From an uncultured Dehalococcoidia bacterium (GTDB lineage Bacteria > Chloroflexota > Dehalococcoidia > Lucifugimonadales > JAAXIE01), in contig OX638353.1 in assembly GCA_951813255.1 (NCBI GenBank), positions 2,281,472-2,345,471 on the forward strand: 64,000 nucleotides of DNA, read 5' to 3'. The notes under the pieces were generated by a model. The model was not told the origin of the DNA. It did no database searches and saw only the letters and a program-made list of their open reading frames with translations. This document shows, one piece after another, positions 33,834-43,537 of this stretch. Within the stretch, counting starts at the first letter, position 1. Every line of letters starts with the position of its first letter. The translations under genes were made by a program, and so were the position numbers.

Positions 33834-35218
33834 AGCTCTACGACACCCTCACCGGTGAAACGCGCGAGTTCGTGCCTGCCGATACCAAGGTCCGCATGTA
33901 CGTCTGCGGCGTAACCCCCTACTCCTCCTGTCACGTCGGTCACGCGATGAGCTACATCATCTTCGACGTCTTGCGGCGCTACCTAGAGTTCAGTGGTTTC
34001 GAAGTTGAGCACATACAGAACTTCACAGACATCGACGACAAGATCATCCAACGGGCCCAGCAGGAAGGCATGTCCATTGACCAGCTGGCCGACCAGTATA
34101 TCGGCGAGTTCCTAGCCAACATGGATGAGCTCAACGTGAGACGGGCCCACAAGTACCCGCGGGCCACACAGGAAGTGCCCGCCATCATCAAGATCATCCA
34201 GCGCTTGGAGGAGCAGGGCTACGCCTACGCCTCCGAGGGCGACGTCTATTTCCGCGTGGGCCGTTCCCAGGACTACGGCAAGCTAAGCAGGCGCAACCGC
34301 GAAGGGCTGTTGGCCGGGGCTCGCATCGAGCCGGGAGCAGGCAAGGAAGACCCCATGGATTTCACCCTGTGGAAGGGGGCCAAGCCCGGCGAGCCAGCAT
34401 GGGAGAGCCCATGGGGCTCGGGCAGGCCGGGCTGGCACATCGAATGTACCGCCATGTCCATGGAGTACCTCGGCGAGACGGTGGACATCCACGGCGGCGG
34501 GCAGGACCTGGTGTTCCCCCATCATGAGAACGAACTCGCCCAGAGTGAAGCATACAGCCAGAAGTCGCCCTTTGCCCGGTACTGGGTACACAACGGCCTG
34601 CTGCACATGGGCGACGACAAAATGAGCAAGTCGCTGGGGAACCTGGTGGCGGTGTCCGACGCTCTGGAACGGCACACCTCTGACGCCTTTCGCCTCCTGT
34701 TCCTTAGCACCCACTACACTCACCCCCAGACCTACAGCGAGGACAAGTTCAACTCGATGGAGCGGGCTGCAGAACGGCTGCGGACTCCCCTTAGGGCACC
34801 GGCTAACGAGGAGGCCCCGGGTGCTGTCGACCCAGAACCCTACCGGCAGCAGTTCCTGGAAGCCATGGAGACTGACCTGAATACTCCCCAAGCCTTGGCA
34901 GCCCTCTTCGACCTAAGCAGAGAGATTAACCGTGCATCAGAAGAGGGTAAGGCGGTCCGGCAGGCACAAGAAACCCTAGCCAGCCTCAGCGACGTGCTGG
35001 GTCTTACCCTTGAAGACACCCGCCAGCGGGGAACGAAAGAAGTCGGGCCCTTCGTCGAACTGCTGTTGGGAATCCGAGGGGAACTGCGCTCTGCGAAACA
35101 GTATGCCCTAGCCGACGCAATCCGCGCCGGTCTCACCGACTTGGGCATCGCCTTGGAGGACACTCCCCAAGGCACCGAGTGGCACTATGCCAACACCTCG
35201 TCTACTGAACAGCAGTGA
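33830..35218 (+). CDS. cysS: Cysteinyl-tRNA synthetase
   Basis: 462 residues, GTG start overlapping ispF. YVCGVTPYSSCHVGHAMSY carries the HIGH motif and a zinc Cys; HIECTAMS and HGGGQDLVFPHHENE are zinc and substrate motifs; KMSKSLGN is KMSKS. Class I enzyme that charges tRNA-Cys. The ispDF-cysS grouping is common in bacteria. Confidence 0.97.
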   Translation: MKLYDTLTGETREFVPADTKVRMYVCGVTPYSSCHVGHAMSYIIFDVLRRYLEFSGFEVEHIQNFTDIDDKIIQRAQQEGMSIDQLADQYIGEFLANMDELNVRRAHKYPRATQEVPAIIKIIQRLEEQGYAYASEGDVYFRVGRSQDYGKLSRRNREGLLAGARIEPGAGKEDPMDFTLWKGAKPGEPAWESPWGSGRPGWHIECTAMSMEYLGETVDIHGGGQDLVFPHHENELAQSEAYSQKSPFARYWVHNGLLHMGDDKMSKSLGNLVAVSDALERHTSDAFRLLFLSTHYTHPQTYSEDKFNSMERAAERLRTPLRAPANEEAPGAVDPEPYRQQFLEAMETDLNTPQALAALFDLSREINRASEEGKAVRQAQETLASLSDVLGLTLEDTRQRGTKEVGPFVELLLGIRGELRSAKQYALADAIRAGLTDLGIALEDTPQGTEWHYANTSSTEQQ

Positions 35219-35283
35219 TGGGTCGTACGGAACATCGTTGGTCCTGCATCTCCTATGCGCTGGCACACTAGGGTTGCGCCTGC

Positions 35284-36663
35284 ATGATAGACCCTGACTT
35301 ATTGAGCGCCATCGCCCAAGTCGTAGGCGAAGATTACGTCCTCGCTGAGACTGGGGATCTTGACCACTACTCAGGCGATGCCCTCAGTCCCTCCAGAGCC
35401 TTTCGTGCTGCAGACTTGCTTGAAAAGACTGCCGACCTAGTGGTTGCCCCAGGGTCTGCCGAGGAGGTAGCGGCAGTTATAAAGCTCGCGTCCGGAAACG
35501 CTACGCCGGTGGTGCCGCGAGGCGGGGGCACCGGCGTAATGGGGGCAGCCTTGCCCGTGCAGGGCGGTATCGTGCTCGACTTGCAGCGCCTGAATGCAGT
35601 CTTCGAAATCGACCCTCAAAGTCGCATGGTGCAGGTGGGGGCGGGCGCGGTATTGGAGGATGTCAATAACGCTCTGTACGAACACGGCCTGATGCTGGGG
35701 CACGACCCCTGGAGCGTGCCTATAGCCACCATCGGAGGGACCATCTCCACCAACGGCGTGGGCTACTTGGCAGCAGCCCATGGCCCCATGGGAGAGCAGG
35801 TCTTGGGCTTGGAGGCTGTACTGCCCACCGGACAGCTCCTGAGCACGCCTCCCGTCCCCAAATACTCAGCCGGCCCCAATCTCAACCACCTGTTCATAGG
35901 GGCGGAAGGCGTCTTTGGAGTCATCACCCAAGCCAGCTTGCGTGTGGCAGCAGTCCCCGAAGCCCGCCACTTCATCGCCTTCCGCTTCCCAAGTTTCGAC
36001 CAAGGGTTCAATGCCGTCGCCGAGGCGTTCTCCATAGGTCTGCGCCCAACATTGATGGACCTGACCGAAGAGGGCGGTGGGACCGTCCTCTACCTCATGT
36101 TCCAAGGCTATCGGGAACTTGTGGGCACAGAAGTAGCGCGATGCCAGCAGCTCTGCGCCGGATACAAGGGCAAAGACTTGGGGCCCGGGCCTACCGAAGA
36201 ATACTGGGAGGATCGGTACGACATCGCCCTCGACTACCGGGACGAAGTGCAACACCTGCCCCGCAAGGAGCGGTGGGCCCGACGACGGTGGGGCTTCGAC
36301 TACCTGCACATGGCCCTGCCAGTCTCCCACGTGCTGGATTACCGGCAGCGAGCTTCGGAGTTGCTGTCTCAAAGGGGTGTGGAAGTGCGTGAATACGCCA
36401 TCTGGGGACGCCCCGAACTCTTCTCCATGCTGGTGCGTCCCACCTCGGACGAGTTGGACTCGGCCAGGTTCGCGGATACCGTAGACGATGTGCTGCGCCT
36501 TGCCCAAGACATGGGTGGAACCATGGAGTACTGCCACGGCACGGGCGTAAAGCTGGCTCACCTAATCGCCCGCGAATGGGGCGTGGGTCTCGACGTGGTC
36601 CGCGCCATGAAACAGGCGCTCGACCCCGCCAACATCATGAACCCTGGGAAGTTGGGATTGTAG
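35284..36663 (+). CDS. FAD-linked oxidase, GlcD-like
   Basis: 459 residues. The FAD-binding PCMH domain has VVPRGGGTGVMGAALPVQGGIVLDLQRLN and GGTISTNGVGYLAAAHGPMGEQVLG; the C-terminal domain ends MKQALDPANIMNPGKLGL, the family signature. Such enzymes oxidise D-2-hydroxyacids such as D-lactate or glycolate. No partner iron-sulfur subunit is adjacent. Confidence 0.92.
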   Translation: MIDPDLLSAIAQVVGEDYVLAETGDLDHYSGDALSPSRAFRAADLLEKTADLVVAPGSAEEVAAVIKLASGNATPVVPRGGGTGVMGAALPVQGGIVLDLQRLNAVFEIDPQSRMVQVGAGAVLEDVNNALYEHGLMLGHDPWSVPIATIGGTISTNGVGYLAAAHGPMGEQVLGLEAVLPTGQLLSTPPVPKYSAGPNLNHLFIGAEGVFGVITQASLRVAAVPEARHFIAFRFPSFDQGFNAVAEAFSIGLRPTLMDLTEEGGGTVLYLMFQGYRELVGTEVARCQQLCAGYKGKDLGPGPTEEYWEDRYDIALDYRDEVQHLPRKERWARRRWGFDYLHMALPVSHVLDYRQRASELLSQRGVEVREYAIWGRPELFSMLVRPTSDELDSARFADTVDDVLRLAQDMGGTMEYCHGTGVKLAHLIAREWGVGLDVVRAMKQALDPANIMNPGKLGL

Positions 36664-36672
36664 ATATGGAGA

Positions 36673-37371
36673 CTATTTCCTATGTCCCTGGCAAGGAGTA
36701 TCTGCGTTTTTGGACATACTAAAGGTCACCCACAGATACTGGTTGATGAACGTAGCGAGCGAGTATTCGACACTACCATTATAGAGCTTTCCTGACAGAA
36801 AGGCCGCAAGGCCTGGAGATTCGCTTTCAATTTCTATGGCGCGTCGATGCATCTCATACAGGAAACAACAGTATTGGGGCGGTTTTAGTCGTTGCGGACT
36901 CTTAGAACTCCTATGTCCATAGGCAACGCGGATGGAATTATCCCACATCACGCACAGCTGTGGATGGAGGACACCAAGGAACTTGGATGCTCCAACAGGT
37001 CCGATATCTTTGCAATAGGCCTCGAATTCCTCTTGTACCTCTTGCCAGATTGTGCAGGGCAATTCGGAGTCCTCTAATCGATCTTGCCTTCCTTTTTTCT
37101 GGCGCAACATGTCAAGTGAGGTCTCTTCGTCTTCGGAGTTTGTTCTATTGTTCAAATCTTGTGTGAACTGGACAAGTTTACTATAGCAACCCGATTCATC
37201 CTCGCGGTGCTTCGTTAGATACTCCCGTGTCTTATCGAAAGCGCGGATATACGGTGGTTGTGTACACTTGTAGTAGTGCGCCGCCTCGCCAATCTTTTCC
37301 GCAGTTATCCGAAATTTCGGATGCGTTCCACTATTAGAATAAAGAGACTGGGAGGTGGGGGCGTGAGCCAT
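36673..37371 (-). CDS. Orphan protein, AT-richer than its neighbours
   Basis: 232 residues, no family recognised. A middle segment (GASKFLGVLHPQLCVMWDNSIRVAYG) looks conserved in style: a helical SKxLxxLxP-xxMWDxxIR pattern seen in uncharacterised proteins, but I cannot name it. The gene is visibly less GC-rich than its flanks and uses different codons, which suggests transfer. Its ATG overlaps the stop of the upstream dehydrogenase subunit (TAATG), so it may be translated by coupling. Confidence 0.75.
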   Translation of the reverse strand: MAHAPTSQSLYSNSGTHPKFRITAEKIGEAAHYYKCTQPPYIRAFDKTREYLTKHREDESGCYSKLVQFTQDLNNRTNSEDEETSLDMLRQKKGRQDRLEDSELPCTIWQEVQEEFEAYCKDIGPVGASKFLGVLHPQLCVMWDNSIRVAYGHRSSKSPQRLKPPQYCCFLYEMHRRAIEIESESPGLAAFLSGKLYNGSVEYSLATFINQYLWVTFSMSKNADTPCQGHRK

Positions 37372-38402
37372 TATGCGGAACCCATCGCCCGCCCTACAGC
37401 TGCGATCACTCGCTCGGCATTGGGCAGGTAGGCATCCTCCAGAGCCTTAGCGTAGGGCACAGGCGTGTGGGGTGCCTGCACACGGGATGGCGGGCCATCA
37501 AGGTGATCGAAGGCCTCCTCGGCGACTACGGCGCAGATGTCCCCAGCCACGCTGCACCGTGGCGTATCTTCATCCACCACCACCACGCGGTGGGTGCGGC
37601 GTACCGAGTCGATTAGCAGGTCATAGTCTATGGGCGATATGGACATCAGATCGATGACCTCAGCGTTCACTCCGTTGTTGCTCAGGGTGGCAGCAGCTTC
37701 CATGCACACATGCGTCATGCGTGAGATGCCTACGAGTGTGACGTCGGTGCCCGGCTTGACGATGCGGGCTTTACCCAGCGGGATGGCGTAGGACTCTGCA
37801 GGGACCTCTCCCGTCATGCCGTAGAGCAGTTTGTGCTCGAAGTAGACCACTGGATCGTCATCGCGTATGGCCGAAACGAGCAGGCCCTTTGCCGTATACG
37901 GGTCCGAGGGACAGACGCCCTTCAGGCCCGGAATATGGCTGAAGATGGAGTAGAAGGACTCCGAGTGCTGGGCTGCCGAGGCTGTGCCGGCTCCGATGCG
38001 GGTGAGCAGCGTCACAGGCACCTTGACCTGGCCGCCATACATATAGCGCATCTTGGCGGCATTGTTCAGTATCTGGTCCATACAGACGCCGACGAAATCG
38101 ACGAACATGAGCTCAGCTATAGGACGCAGACCAGTAGACGCCGCCCCCATGGCAGCGCCAATGAACCCGGCTTCAGAGAGAGGAGTGTCCAGCACCCGGC
38201 GGTCACCAAACTTCTGGATTAGGCCAACAGTGGTGCGGAAGGGTCCGCCCCAAGCATCAATGAAGCCTTGGTCGGCCTTACCGGGGGCACCGGCGATCTC
38301 CTCCCCCATGATGATGATGGTCTCATCCCGCTCCATCTCTTGATGAATGGCCTCATTGATGGCCTCGCGGTACTGGATAGAGCGGCCCGTCGTGGTGGCC
38401 AT
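37371..38402 (-). CDS. 2-oxoacid dehydrogenase E1 component, beta subunit
   Basis: 343 residues from MATTTGRSIQYREAINEAI at 38402, with GGAGG before it. GEEIAGAPGKADQGF, DTPLSEAGFIGAAMGAA and HSESFYSIFSHIPGLKGVCPSDPYTAKG are E1-beta signatures. With the alpha subunit it decarboxylates a 2-oxoacid (pyruvate, acetoin or branched-chain type) with thiamine diphosphate. No E2 or E3 gene is nearby. Confidence 0.93.
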   Translation of the reverse strand: MATTTGRSIQYREAINEAIHQEMERDETIIIMGEEIAGAPGKADQGFIDAWGGPFRTTVGLIQKFGDRRVLDTPLSEAGFIGAAMGAASTGLRPIAELMFVDFVGVCMDQILNNAAKMRYMYGGQVKVPVTLLTRIGAGTASAAQHSESFYSIFSHIPGLKGVCPSDPYTAKGLLVSAIRDDDPVVYFEHKLLYGMTGEVPAESYAIPLGKARIVKPGTDVTLVGISRMTHVCMEAAATLSNNGVNAEVIDLMSISPIDYDLLIDSVRRTHRVVVVDEDTPRCSVAGDICAVVAEEAFDHLDGPPSRVQAPHTPVPYAKALEDAYLPNAERVIAAVGRAMGSA

Positions 38403-38445
38403 GGCGGCCTCCTGCATAGCTTAGTTGCGAGGTTCAGGCTTTGAC

Positions 38446-39471
38446 TTAAGCCGGCATTCCTGCGCCACGGCGCAACTGTTCCAATGGGTAGTCGACATAT
38501 ACGTCGGTATACAGCTCAGACAGGTCGGGAGCCTCGGCCGACTCGGCGAACTGAAGCGCCTCGTCCATCATCTGCTCCACTTGGGTATCGATACTATTGA
38601 GTTCAAACTCGCTTAGCGTGCCCTCTTCCATAACTCTCAAGCGCATCTGCTTGATGGGATCGCGGGCCCGCCACTCCTGCTCCTCTTCTACAGTGCGATA
38701 GGTATGGGGATTGTCCCGCACCGTGTGGCCGTAGTAACGGTAGGTGCGGCATTCCAGCAGGGTGGGGCCCTGTCCGGCACGGGCCCGGCCCACAGCTTGG
38801 CCGGCTGCGTCATATACGGCGAACACGTCCATCCCGTCCACAGTGATGCCGGGCATGGAATAGGCAGCGCCCCGGTCAGCCACGTTCTTCACCGACAGGG
38901 CGTACTCAACCGGTGTGGACTCGGCGTACAGGTTGTTCTCGCAGACGAAAATAACAGGCAGCCTCCACACCGAGGCCAGGTTCATGCTCTCGTGAGTGGC
39001 CCCCTGGTTGGCTCCGCCGTCGCCGAAGAAGGCGATCGCCACCCGGTCCTCGCCCCGGGTCTTGATGCTGAGCCCTGCGCCCACTGCAAGGGGCACGCTG
39101 GCCGCCACCACGCCGTTGGCCCCCAACATGCCGCGCGACATGTCAGCAATGTGCATCGAGCCGCCCTTGCCCCGGTTGGTGCCACTGGTGCGTCCGAAAA
39201 GCTCCGCCATCATCAGCTTGGGGTCCACGCCCTTGGCGATGCAGTGTCCGTGACCACGATGGGTACTGGCGAGGTAGTCGTTCTCGGTGAGGTGGGCGCA
39301 AATGCCCGTCGGGACCGCTTCCTGGCCTGCCGAGGAATGCACTGAACCCGACAGGGCGCGCTGGGTCACCTCGAACAGGCCGCGTTCTTCGAAGACGCGG
39401 ATGGTGACCATCTTGCGATAGATTTCCAAGAGTGTTTCGCGGGTAATCTCAAGGCGGCCCGGTCTTTCCAT
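38446..39471 (-). CDS. 2-oxoacid dehydrogenase E1 component, alpha subunit
   Basis: 341 residues. MVTIRVFEERG, STHRGHGHCIAKGVD and the thiamine diphosphate motif GDGGANQGATHESMN ... ENN are present, with YRYYGHTVRDN near the phosphorylation-loop region. Sequence style is close to pyruvate/acetoin E1-alpha. It precedes the beta subunit by 43 nt. Confidence 0.93.
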   Translation of the reverse strand: MERPGRLEITRETLLEIYRKMVTIRVFEERGLFEVTQRALSGSVHSSAGQEAVPTGICAHLTENDYLASTHRGHGHCIAKGVDPKLMMAELFGRTSGTNRGKGGSMHIADMSRGMLGANGVVAASVPLAVGAGLSIKTRGEDRVAIAFFGDGGANQGATHESMNLASVWRLPVIFVCENNLYAESTPVEYALSVKNVADRGAAYSMPGITVDGMDVFAVYDAAGQAVGRARAGQGPTLLECRTYRYYGHTVRDNPHTYRTVEEEQEWRARDPIKQMRLRVMEEGTLSEFELNSIDTQVEQMMDEALQFAESAEAPDLSELYTDVYVDYPLEQLRRGAGMPA

Positions 39472-39543
39472 TTCGCCCCCTACACCCGATACGGATAGAT
39501 GCGGTTACTAGCGTCCCATGGTAGCAGCATCCTGCGAGGCGTG

Positions 39544-40368
39544 TCACGCGACGCGATCTTCATTTCCTTTGCCCTCATGGCGGGTGACTCGCACTGTGTC
39601 CCCTATACGTGCGCCTATGCGTGCCTCAGCACTGGCGTTCCGGGCGGCCACTTCCAGAGTATCAAAGCTGCCAACAATGGCCAGAAGCTCTCCACCTTCG
39701 GCGTAGGAGCGGCTGAGCCCTGATATGGACTCCCCACCGGCTTCGACAAGCAACCTATCGCCGTTCTCCAGCAGAGCCTCTCCGATATCCGTCACCAAAT
39801 TGCCATAGTGGTCTATGTGCACCACTTCGCCCCTGATCTCGTTGTCATGCCAAGCAGGTTCCAGGTAAGGCATTCGGGTCAAATTACTCACCTCCTCCCC
39901 CATCCGGTCCGGGCTAACCCCCAACGAGAGGTGCCCAGTCACGGGCGCGAACACGTCCCTCCCGTGGAAGGTGTGGCTGACCGGGTGCCTCCAGAAAGCT
40001 GGTTGAGTCAGATGATAGCCCTTGCAGTCATCGGCCAACCGGCCACTCTGGTCAATGAACCCAAGCCTCCCCAGCACGCCGTTGTCGGGAGCGACAAAGA
40101 GTCCGTGTGGGGTGACAACCGCCAAGGCTCGCCGGGCCGTGCCCACTCCCGGGTCCACCACCACCACATGAATGGCATCGGACGGAAAGTAGCTGTAGCT
40201 CTTGGAAATCAGAAATGCGGCCTGCCCTACTGCCTGTGGGCGTACGCCGTGGGTGATGTCGACTATGGTGGCCTGCGGATTGATGCCGAGGATGACCCCT
40301 TTCATCAAGCCGACGTAGGGGTCACTGAGTCCAAAATCAGTAGTGAGGGTGATCATCCGGCCTGCCAC
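39544..40368 (-). CDS. SAM hydroxide adenosyltransferase (DUF62)
   Basis: 274 residues. ITLTTDFGLSDPYVGLMKG, VDITHGVRPQAV, VVVDPGVGTARRALAV and FVAPDNGVLG are the signatures of the SAM hydrolase / fluorinase-chlorinase fold. Members without the halide loop split S-adenosylmethionine to adenosine and methionine. Probably a housekeeping SAM hydrolase. Confidence 0.9.
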   Translation of the reverse strand: MAGRMITLTTDFGLSDPYVGLMKGVILGINPQATIVDITHGVRPQAVGQAAFLISKSYSYFPSDAIHVVVVDPGVGTARRALAVVTPHGLFVAPDNGVLGRLGFIDQSGRLADDCKGYHLTQPAFWRHPVSHTFHGRDVFAPVTGHLSLGVSPDRMGEEVSNLTRMPYLEPAWHDNEIRGEVVHIDHYGNLVTDIGEALLENGDRLLVEAGGESISGLSRSYAEGGELLAIVGSFDTLEVAARNASAEARIGARIGDTVRVTRHEGKGNEDRVA

Positions 40369-40383
40369 GACGGCGGCAGTGCC

Positions 40384-40599
40384 CTATAGAAGCTGGGCGC
40401 TAAGAATGGAGACCATGATGAACACAACCCCCATCACGATGGTAGCTTGGAACAGCGTCTTCTCCACGCCGCGGCGGGTGCGATAGGTGGCCTGTCCACT
40501 GCCGAATATCCCTCCGCCTCCATCCCGTACCTGCAACAGGACCACGACGATGAGCACCACGGAGATCAATATCTGCGCAAAATTGAGTGCGCCTTCCAA
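40384..40599 (-). CDS. secG: Protein translocase subunit SecG
   Basis: 71 residues with two membrane segments (FAQILISVVLIVVVLLQV and ATIVMGVVFIMVSILSAQLL) around GGGIFGSGQATYRTRRGVEKTL, the SecG pattern. It supports SecYE-mediated export. It lies just upstream of the SAM hydrolase gene and downstream of gatB. Confidence 0.92.
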   Translation of the reverse strand: MEGALNFAQILISVVLIVVVLLQVRDGGGGIFGSGQATYRTRRGVEKTLFQATIVMGVVFIMVSILSAQLL

Positions 40600-40650
40600 C
40601 TGCGTTTTCCCTTCTCAGGCCAGCTTTCTCTTCCCAATGCGAGCCGAGGG

Positions 40651-42129
40651 TCAGTGCGGGCTGAGGGCCCGAAGCTGCCTGACCAGCGCCTCACCTGCCA
40701 GAGACGGGTTGGCCTTTCCTTTGGAAATCTTCATCACCTGGCCCATCAGGTACTTGGAGGCAGTCTCCTTGCCCGCAAGGTAGTCCGCCACAGCCGAGGG
40801 GTTCGCTCCCAAGGCCTCCCTGACAGCCGCGTCAATGATACCAACATCATTGACCTGAACGTAACCCCCTTCCTCCACGACTTGGCTGGGAGCTTTGCCC
40901 GAGTGGAAGCATTCTTCCAGCGTCGTTTTGGCCAGCGAGCTGCTCAAGGCCCCCGATTCCACCATTGAGGCCAACTCCACCAGGTGGGCCGGGGCCAGCG
41001 GGCAGTCGTCGATGTCCCGGTTTCCCAGGTTCAGCAGCCTGTTAACCTCAGTGATGAGCCAGTTACCCATCATCTTGGCCCTGACTTGAAGGGGCAGGCT
41101 GGCAGCGGCCGTCTCCGCTACCGCGGACTCGAAAAACTCGCTCATGGCCTTGGAAGTGGTCAACAGGTCGGCGTCGTAGGTGGATAGCCCGTACTCCTCG
41201 CGGAAGCGCTGGCGCCTAGCCACTGGCAGTTCGGGCAGCCCGGTCCTGACCTGCTCCACCCAATCTCTCTGGATCGTCACTGGAGGCAAGTCCGGTTCGG
41301 GGAAATATCGGTAGTCGTGCGCGTACTCCTTCGAGCGCTGAGAGAAGGTCACCCCCCGCTCATCGGACCACCCGCGAGTCTCCTGCTCCACCCGTCCTCC
41401 GTTGTCCAGCACCCCCTGCTGGCGTTCTGTCTCGTACTTCAGCGCGTAGAAGACGGCGCGGAAGCTGTTGAGGTTCTTGATCTCCACCTTGGTCCCCAAC
41501 TGGTCGCTGCCCTTGCGGCGAAGGCTGACATTCGTGTCACAACGGAAGTTGCCTTCCTGCATGTTGGCAGTGGAGACACCCGTGTACTGCAGGATTGCGT
41601 GCACCCCCATCAGGTAGAGGCGGGCCTCTTCCGGCGACCGCATGTCGGGGCGGCTCACAATCTCCATCAGGGGCACACCGGAGCGGTTGACGTCCACCAG
41701 TGTATACGGCTCCTCACCATCGTCCGTCACATGCTGCAGCTTGGCCACATCCTCTTCCAAGTGCACCCGCTCCACGCCGATACGTCTGGTCTGGCCATCC
41801 AACTCCACATCCAGGTGACCGTCCTGAGCAATGGGGCCCTGGTACTGGGAGATCTGGTACCCCTTCACGAGGTCGGGATAAGGGTAGTTCTTGCGGTCAA
41901 ACCGCGTGGTCTCGGCTATGCTGCAGTCAAGGGCCAAGCCAGTGGCAATGGTGTGCTCCACAGCCCGCTTGTTGATTGCAGGCAACACCCCCGGCATCCC
42001 CAAGCAGATCGGACACACATGAGTATTGGGTGCAGACCCCTGATACTGCGCACTGCAAGAGCAGAACATCTTGCTTTCAGTCCGCAGCTGGACATGCACC
42101 TCAAGCCCTATAACGATTTCGTACTCCAC
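40651..42129 (-). CDS. gatB: Aspartyl/glutamyl-tRNA amidotransferase subunit B
   Basis: 492 residues from a GTG at 42129 (MEYEIVIGLEVHVQL), preceded by AGGGGCAGT. The zinc finger FCSCSA ... HVCPICLGMPG, RKNYPYPDLVKGYQISQY, DVNRSGVPLMEIV and the C-terminal YqeY-like domain are complete. With GatCA it converts Glu-tRNA-Gln and Asp-tRNA-Asn. gatA and gatC are elsewhere. Confidence 0.95.
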   Translation of the reverse strand: MEYEIVIGLEVHVQLRTESKMFCSCSAQYQGSAPNTHVCPICLGMPGVLPAINKRAVEHTIATGLALDCSIAETTRFDRKNYPYPDLVKGYQISQYQGPIAQDGHLDVELDGQTRRIGVERVHLEEDVAKLQHVTDDGEEPYTLVDVNRSGVPLMEIVSRPDMRSPEEARLYLMGVHAILQYTGVSTANMQEGNFRCDTNVSLRRKGSDQLGTKVEIKNLNSFRAVFYALKYETERQQGVLDNGGRVEQETRGWSDERGVTFSQRSKEYAHDYRYFPEPDLPPVTIQRDWVEQVRTGLPELPVARRQRFREEYGLSTYDADLLTTSKAMSEFFESAVAETAAASLPLQVRAKMMGNWLITEVNRLLNLGNRDIDDCPLAPAHLVELASMVESGALSSSLAKTTLEECFHSGKAPSQVVEEGGYVQVNDVGIIDAAVREALGANPSAVADYLAGKETASKYLMGQVMKISKGKANPSLAGEALVRQLRALSPH

Positions 42130-42279
42130 ACTGCCCCTCTTTGTAGCTACAACCGAGTATAGCAACGCTCCGTGACGCGGTACAACGCGCGTGATCGGAT
42201 GTCACATTGACTTCCGGAAAAGGAGCAGCGTATCGTTGCCAAGCCCTCACCCTTGGAAACATCCCGGCGAGGAGGCTCG

Positions 42280-42555
42280 GTGCCAGACCGCATCTATAAG
42301 CCTAGGGAGATCGCGTCGCTCGGAGAAGCGATCTACCGTGAGCATATCCAGCCCCAAGCCCAGTCCCTCACCAAGGGCAGCTTCGTAGTCATCGATGTCG
42401 ACACCGGCGACTACGAAATCGACGACTGGGACGTCGCAGCCACCCGCCGGCTACTGGACCGCAGACCCAATGCCGTGACCTATGGTGTGCGGGTTGGTCA
42501 TCGCGCGGCATATAGCAAGCTCGGCCCCTTTGGAATACCCAACAAGGGGTCTTGA
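42280..42555 (+). CDS. Small conserved protein of unknown function
   Basis: 91 residues from GTG 42280, with GAGGAGG a few bases before it. IYREHIQP, GSFVVIDVDTGDYEIDDWD, RLLDRRPNAVTYGVRVGHRAAYS is a pattern I recognise from small proteins common in Chloroflexota and Cyanobacteria, often paired with an aspartyl-protease-like gene; no such partner is adjacent here. Function unknown. Confidence 0.7.
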   Translation: MPDRIYKPREIASLGEAIYREHIQPQAQSLTKGSFVVIDVDTGDYEIDDWDVAATRRLLDRRPNAVTYGVRVGHRAAYSKLGPFGIPNKGS

Positions 42556-42628
42556 TTGAAAAATTCCCACCCGTACCTCCACACAAGCCATAGTTAGCCT
42601 CCATGTCTGAAGCAACTCACAACTCCCG

Positions 42629-43537
42629 ATGAACCCCCTACGCATAGGCACCCGTGCCAGCAGTCTGGCCATGGCCCAGACCAACGAAGTCGTGGAGCGC
42701 CTCCGCGCTTCCTCCCCCACCCTCGACGTGGAGCTAGTCACCGTCCGCACCCAAGCAGATGCCTCTCCCAACGCCTCCCTCGCGGGACTGGGCCGAGGCA
42801 TGTTCGTGAAGGAACTGGAAGACGCACTCCTGCGCAACGACATCGACCTAGCAGTCCACAGCCTCAAGGACCTGCCAACCACCCTGCCCCACGGCCTCAC
42901 CATCGCCTCCGTCTGCGAACGCGCCGACCCTCGCGACGTGCTCGTCAACCGCTGGGGATGCCCGCTCGCAGACCTGCCCTCAGGCGCGCGCATCGGCACC
43001 AGCAGCCCGCGCCGTGCGGCCCAACTCCTAGCCGTCCGGCCCGACCTTGAGGTGCTCCCCATCCGGGGCAATGTGGAAACCCGCTTGGGCAAAACAAAAG
43101 GCGATGACTACGACGGGGCGGTACTGGCGGCCGCTGGAATCGACCGCTTGGGCCTGCAAGACGAGATCGCGGAGCGCCTTCTACAACGACAGTTTGTACC
43201 CGCACCCGGACAGGGCGCCCTCGCCATCCAGACTCGCACAGACGACACCGCTGTTACAGAACTGGTCGCCCTATTGGAGCACACCGCCACACGGCAGGAA
43301 GTCACCGCCGAGCGCCACCTCCTTGAACTTCTCGGCGGAGGCTGCCAGCTACCCATGGGGGCCTACGGGAAGCTCATGGACGGCATGCTGCACCTCATCG
43401 GATACCTAGCTTGGGGGGAAAGCGATTCCTCTCAAGTCTATTCCTTCGGCGGCCCCGACCCCCACGGTGTCGCGGCCAGCTGCCTCCAAGCCCTTGTGGA
43501 GAGCGGCGCTCCGATACCCAGTGACCAAAATGACTGA
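42629..43537 (+). CDS. hemC: Porphobilinogen deaminase
   Basis: 302 residues. LRIGTRASSLAMAQTNEV opens it; AVHSLKDLPT, RIGTSSPRRAAQL, IRGNVETRLGK and LLGGGCQLPMGAYG follow, with Cys239 anchoring the dipyrromethane cofactor. It polymerises four porphobilinogens to hydroxymethylbilane. Start of a hemC-hemD-hemB operon; its end overlaps hemD by 8 bp. Confidence 0.97.
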   Translation: MNPLRIGTRASSLAMAQTNEVVERLRASSPTLDVELVTVRTQADASPNASLAGLGRGMFVKELEDALLRNDIDLAVHSLKDLPTTLPHGLTIASVCERADPRDVLVNRWGCPLADLPSGARIGTSSPRRAAQLLAVRPDLEVLPIRGNVETRLGKTKGDDYDGAVLAAAGIDRLGLQDEIAERLLQRQFVPAPGQGALAIQTRTDDTAVTELVALLEHTATRQEVTAERHLLELLGGGCQLPMGAYGKLMDGMLHLIGYLAWGESDSSQVYSFGGPDPHGVAASCLQALVESGAPIPSDQND

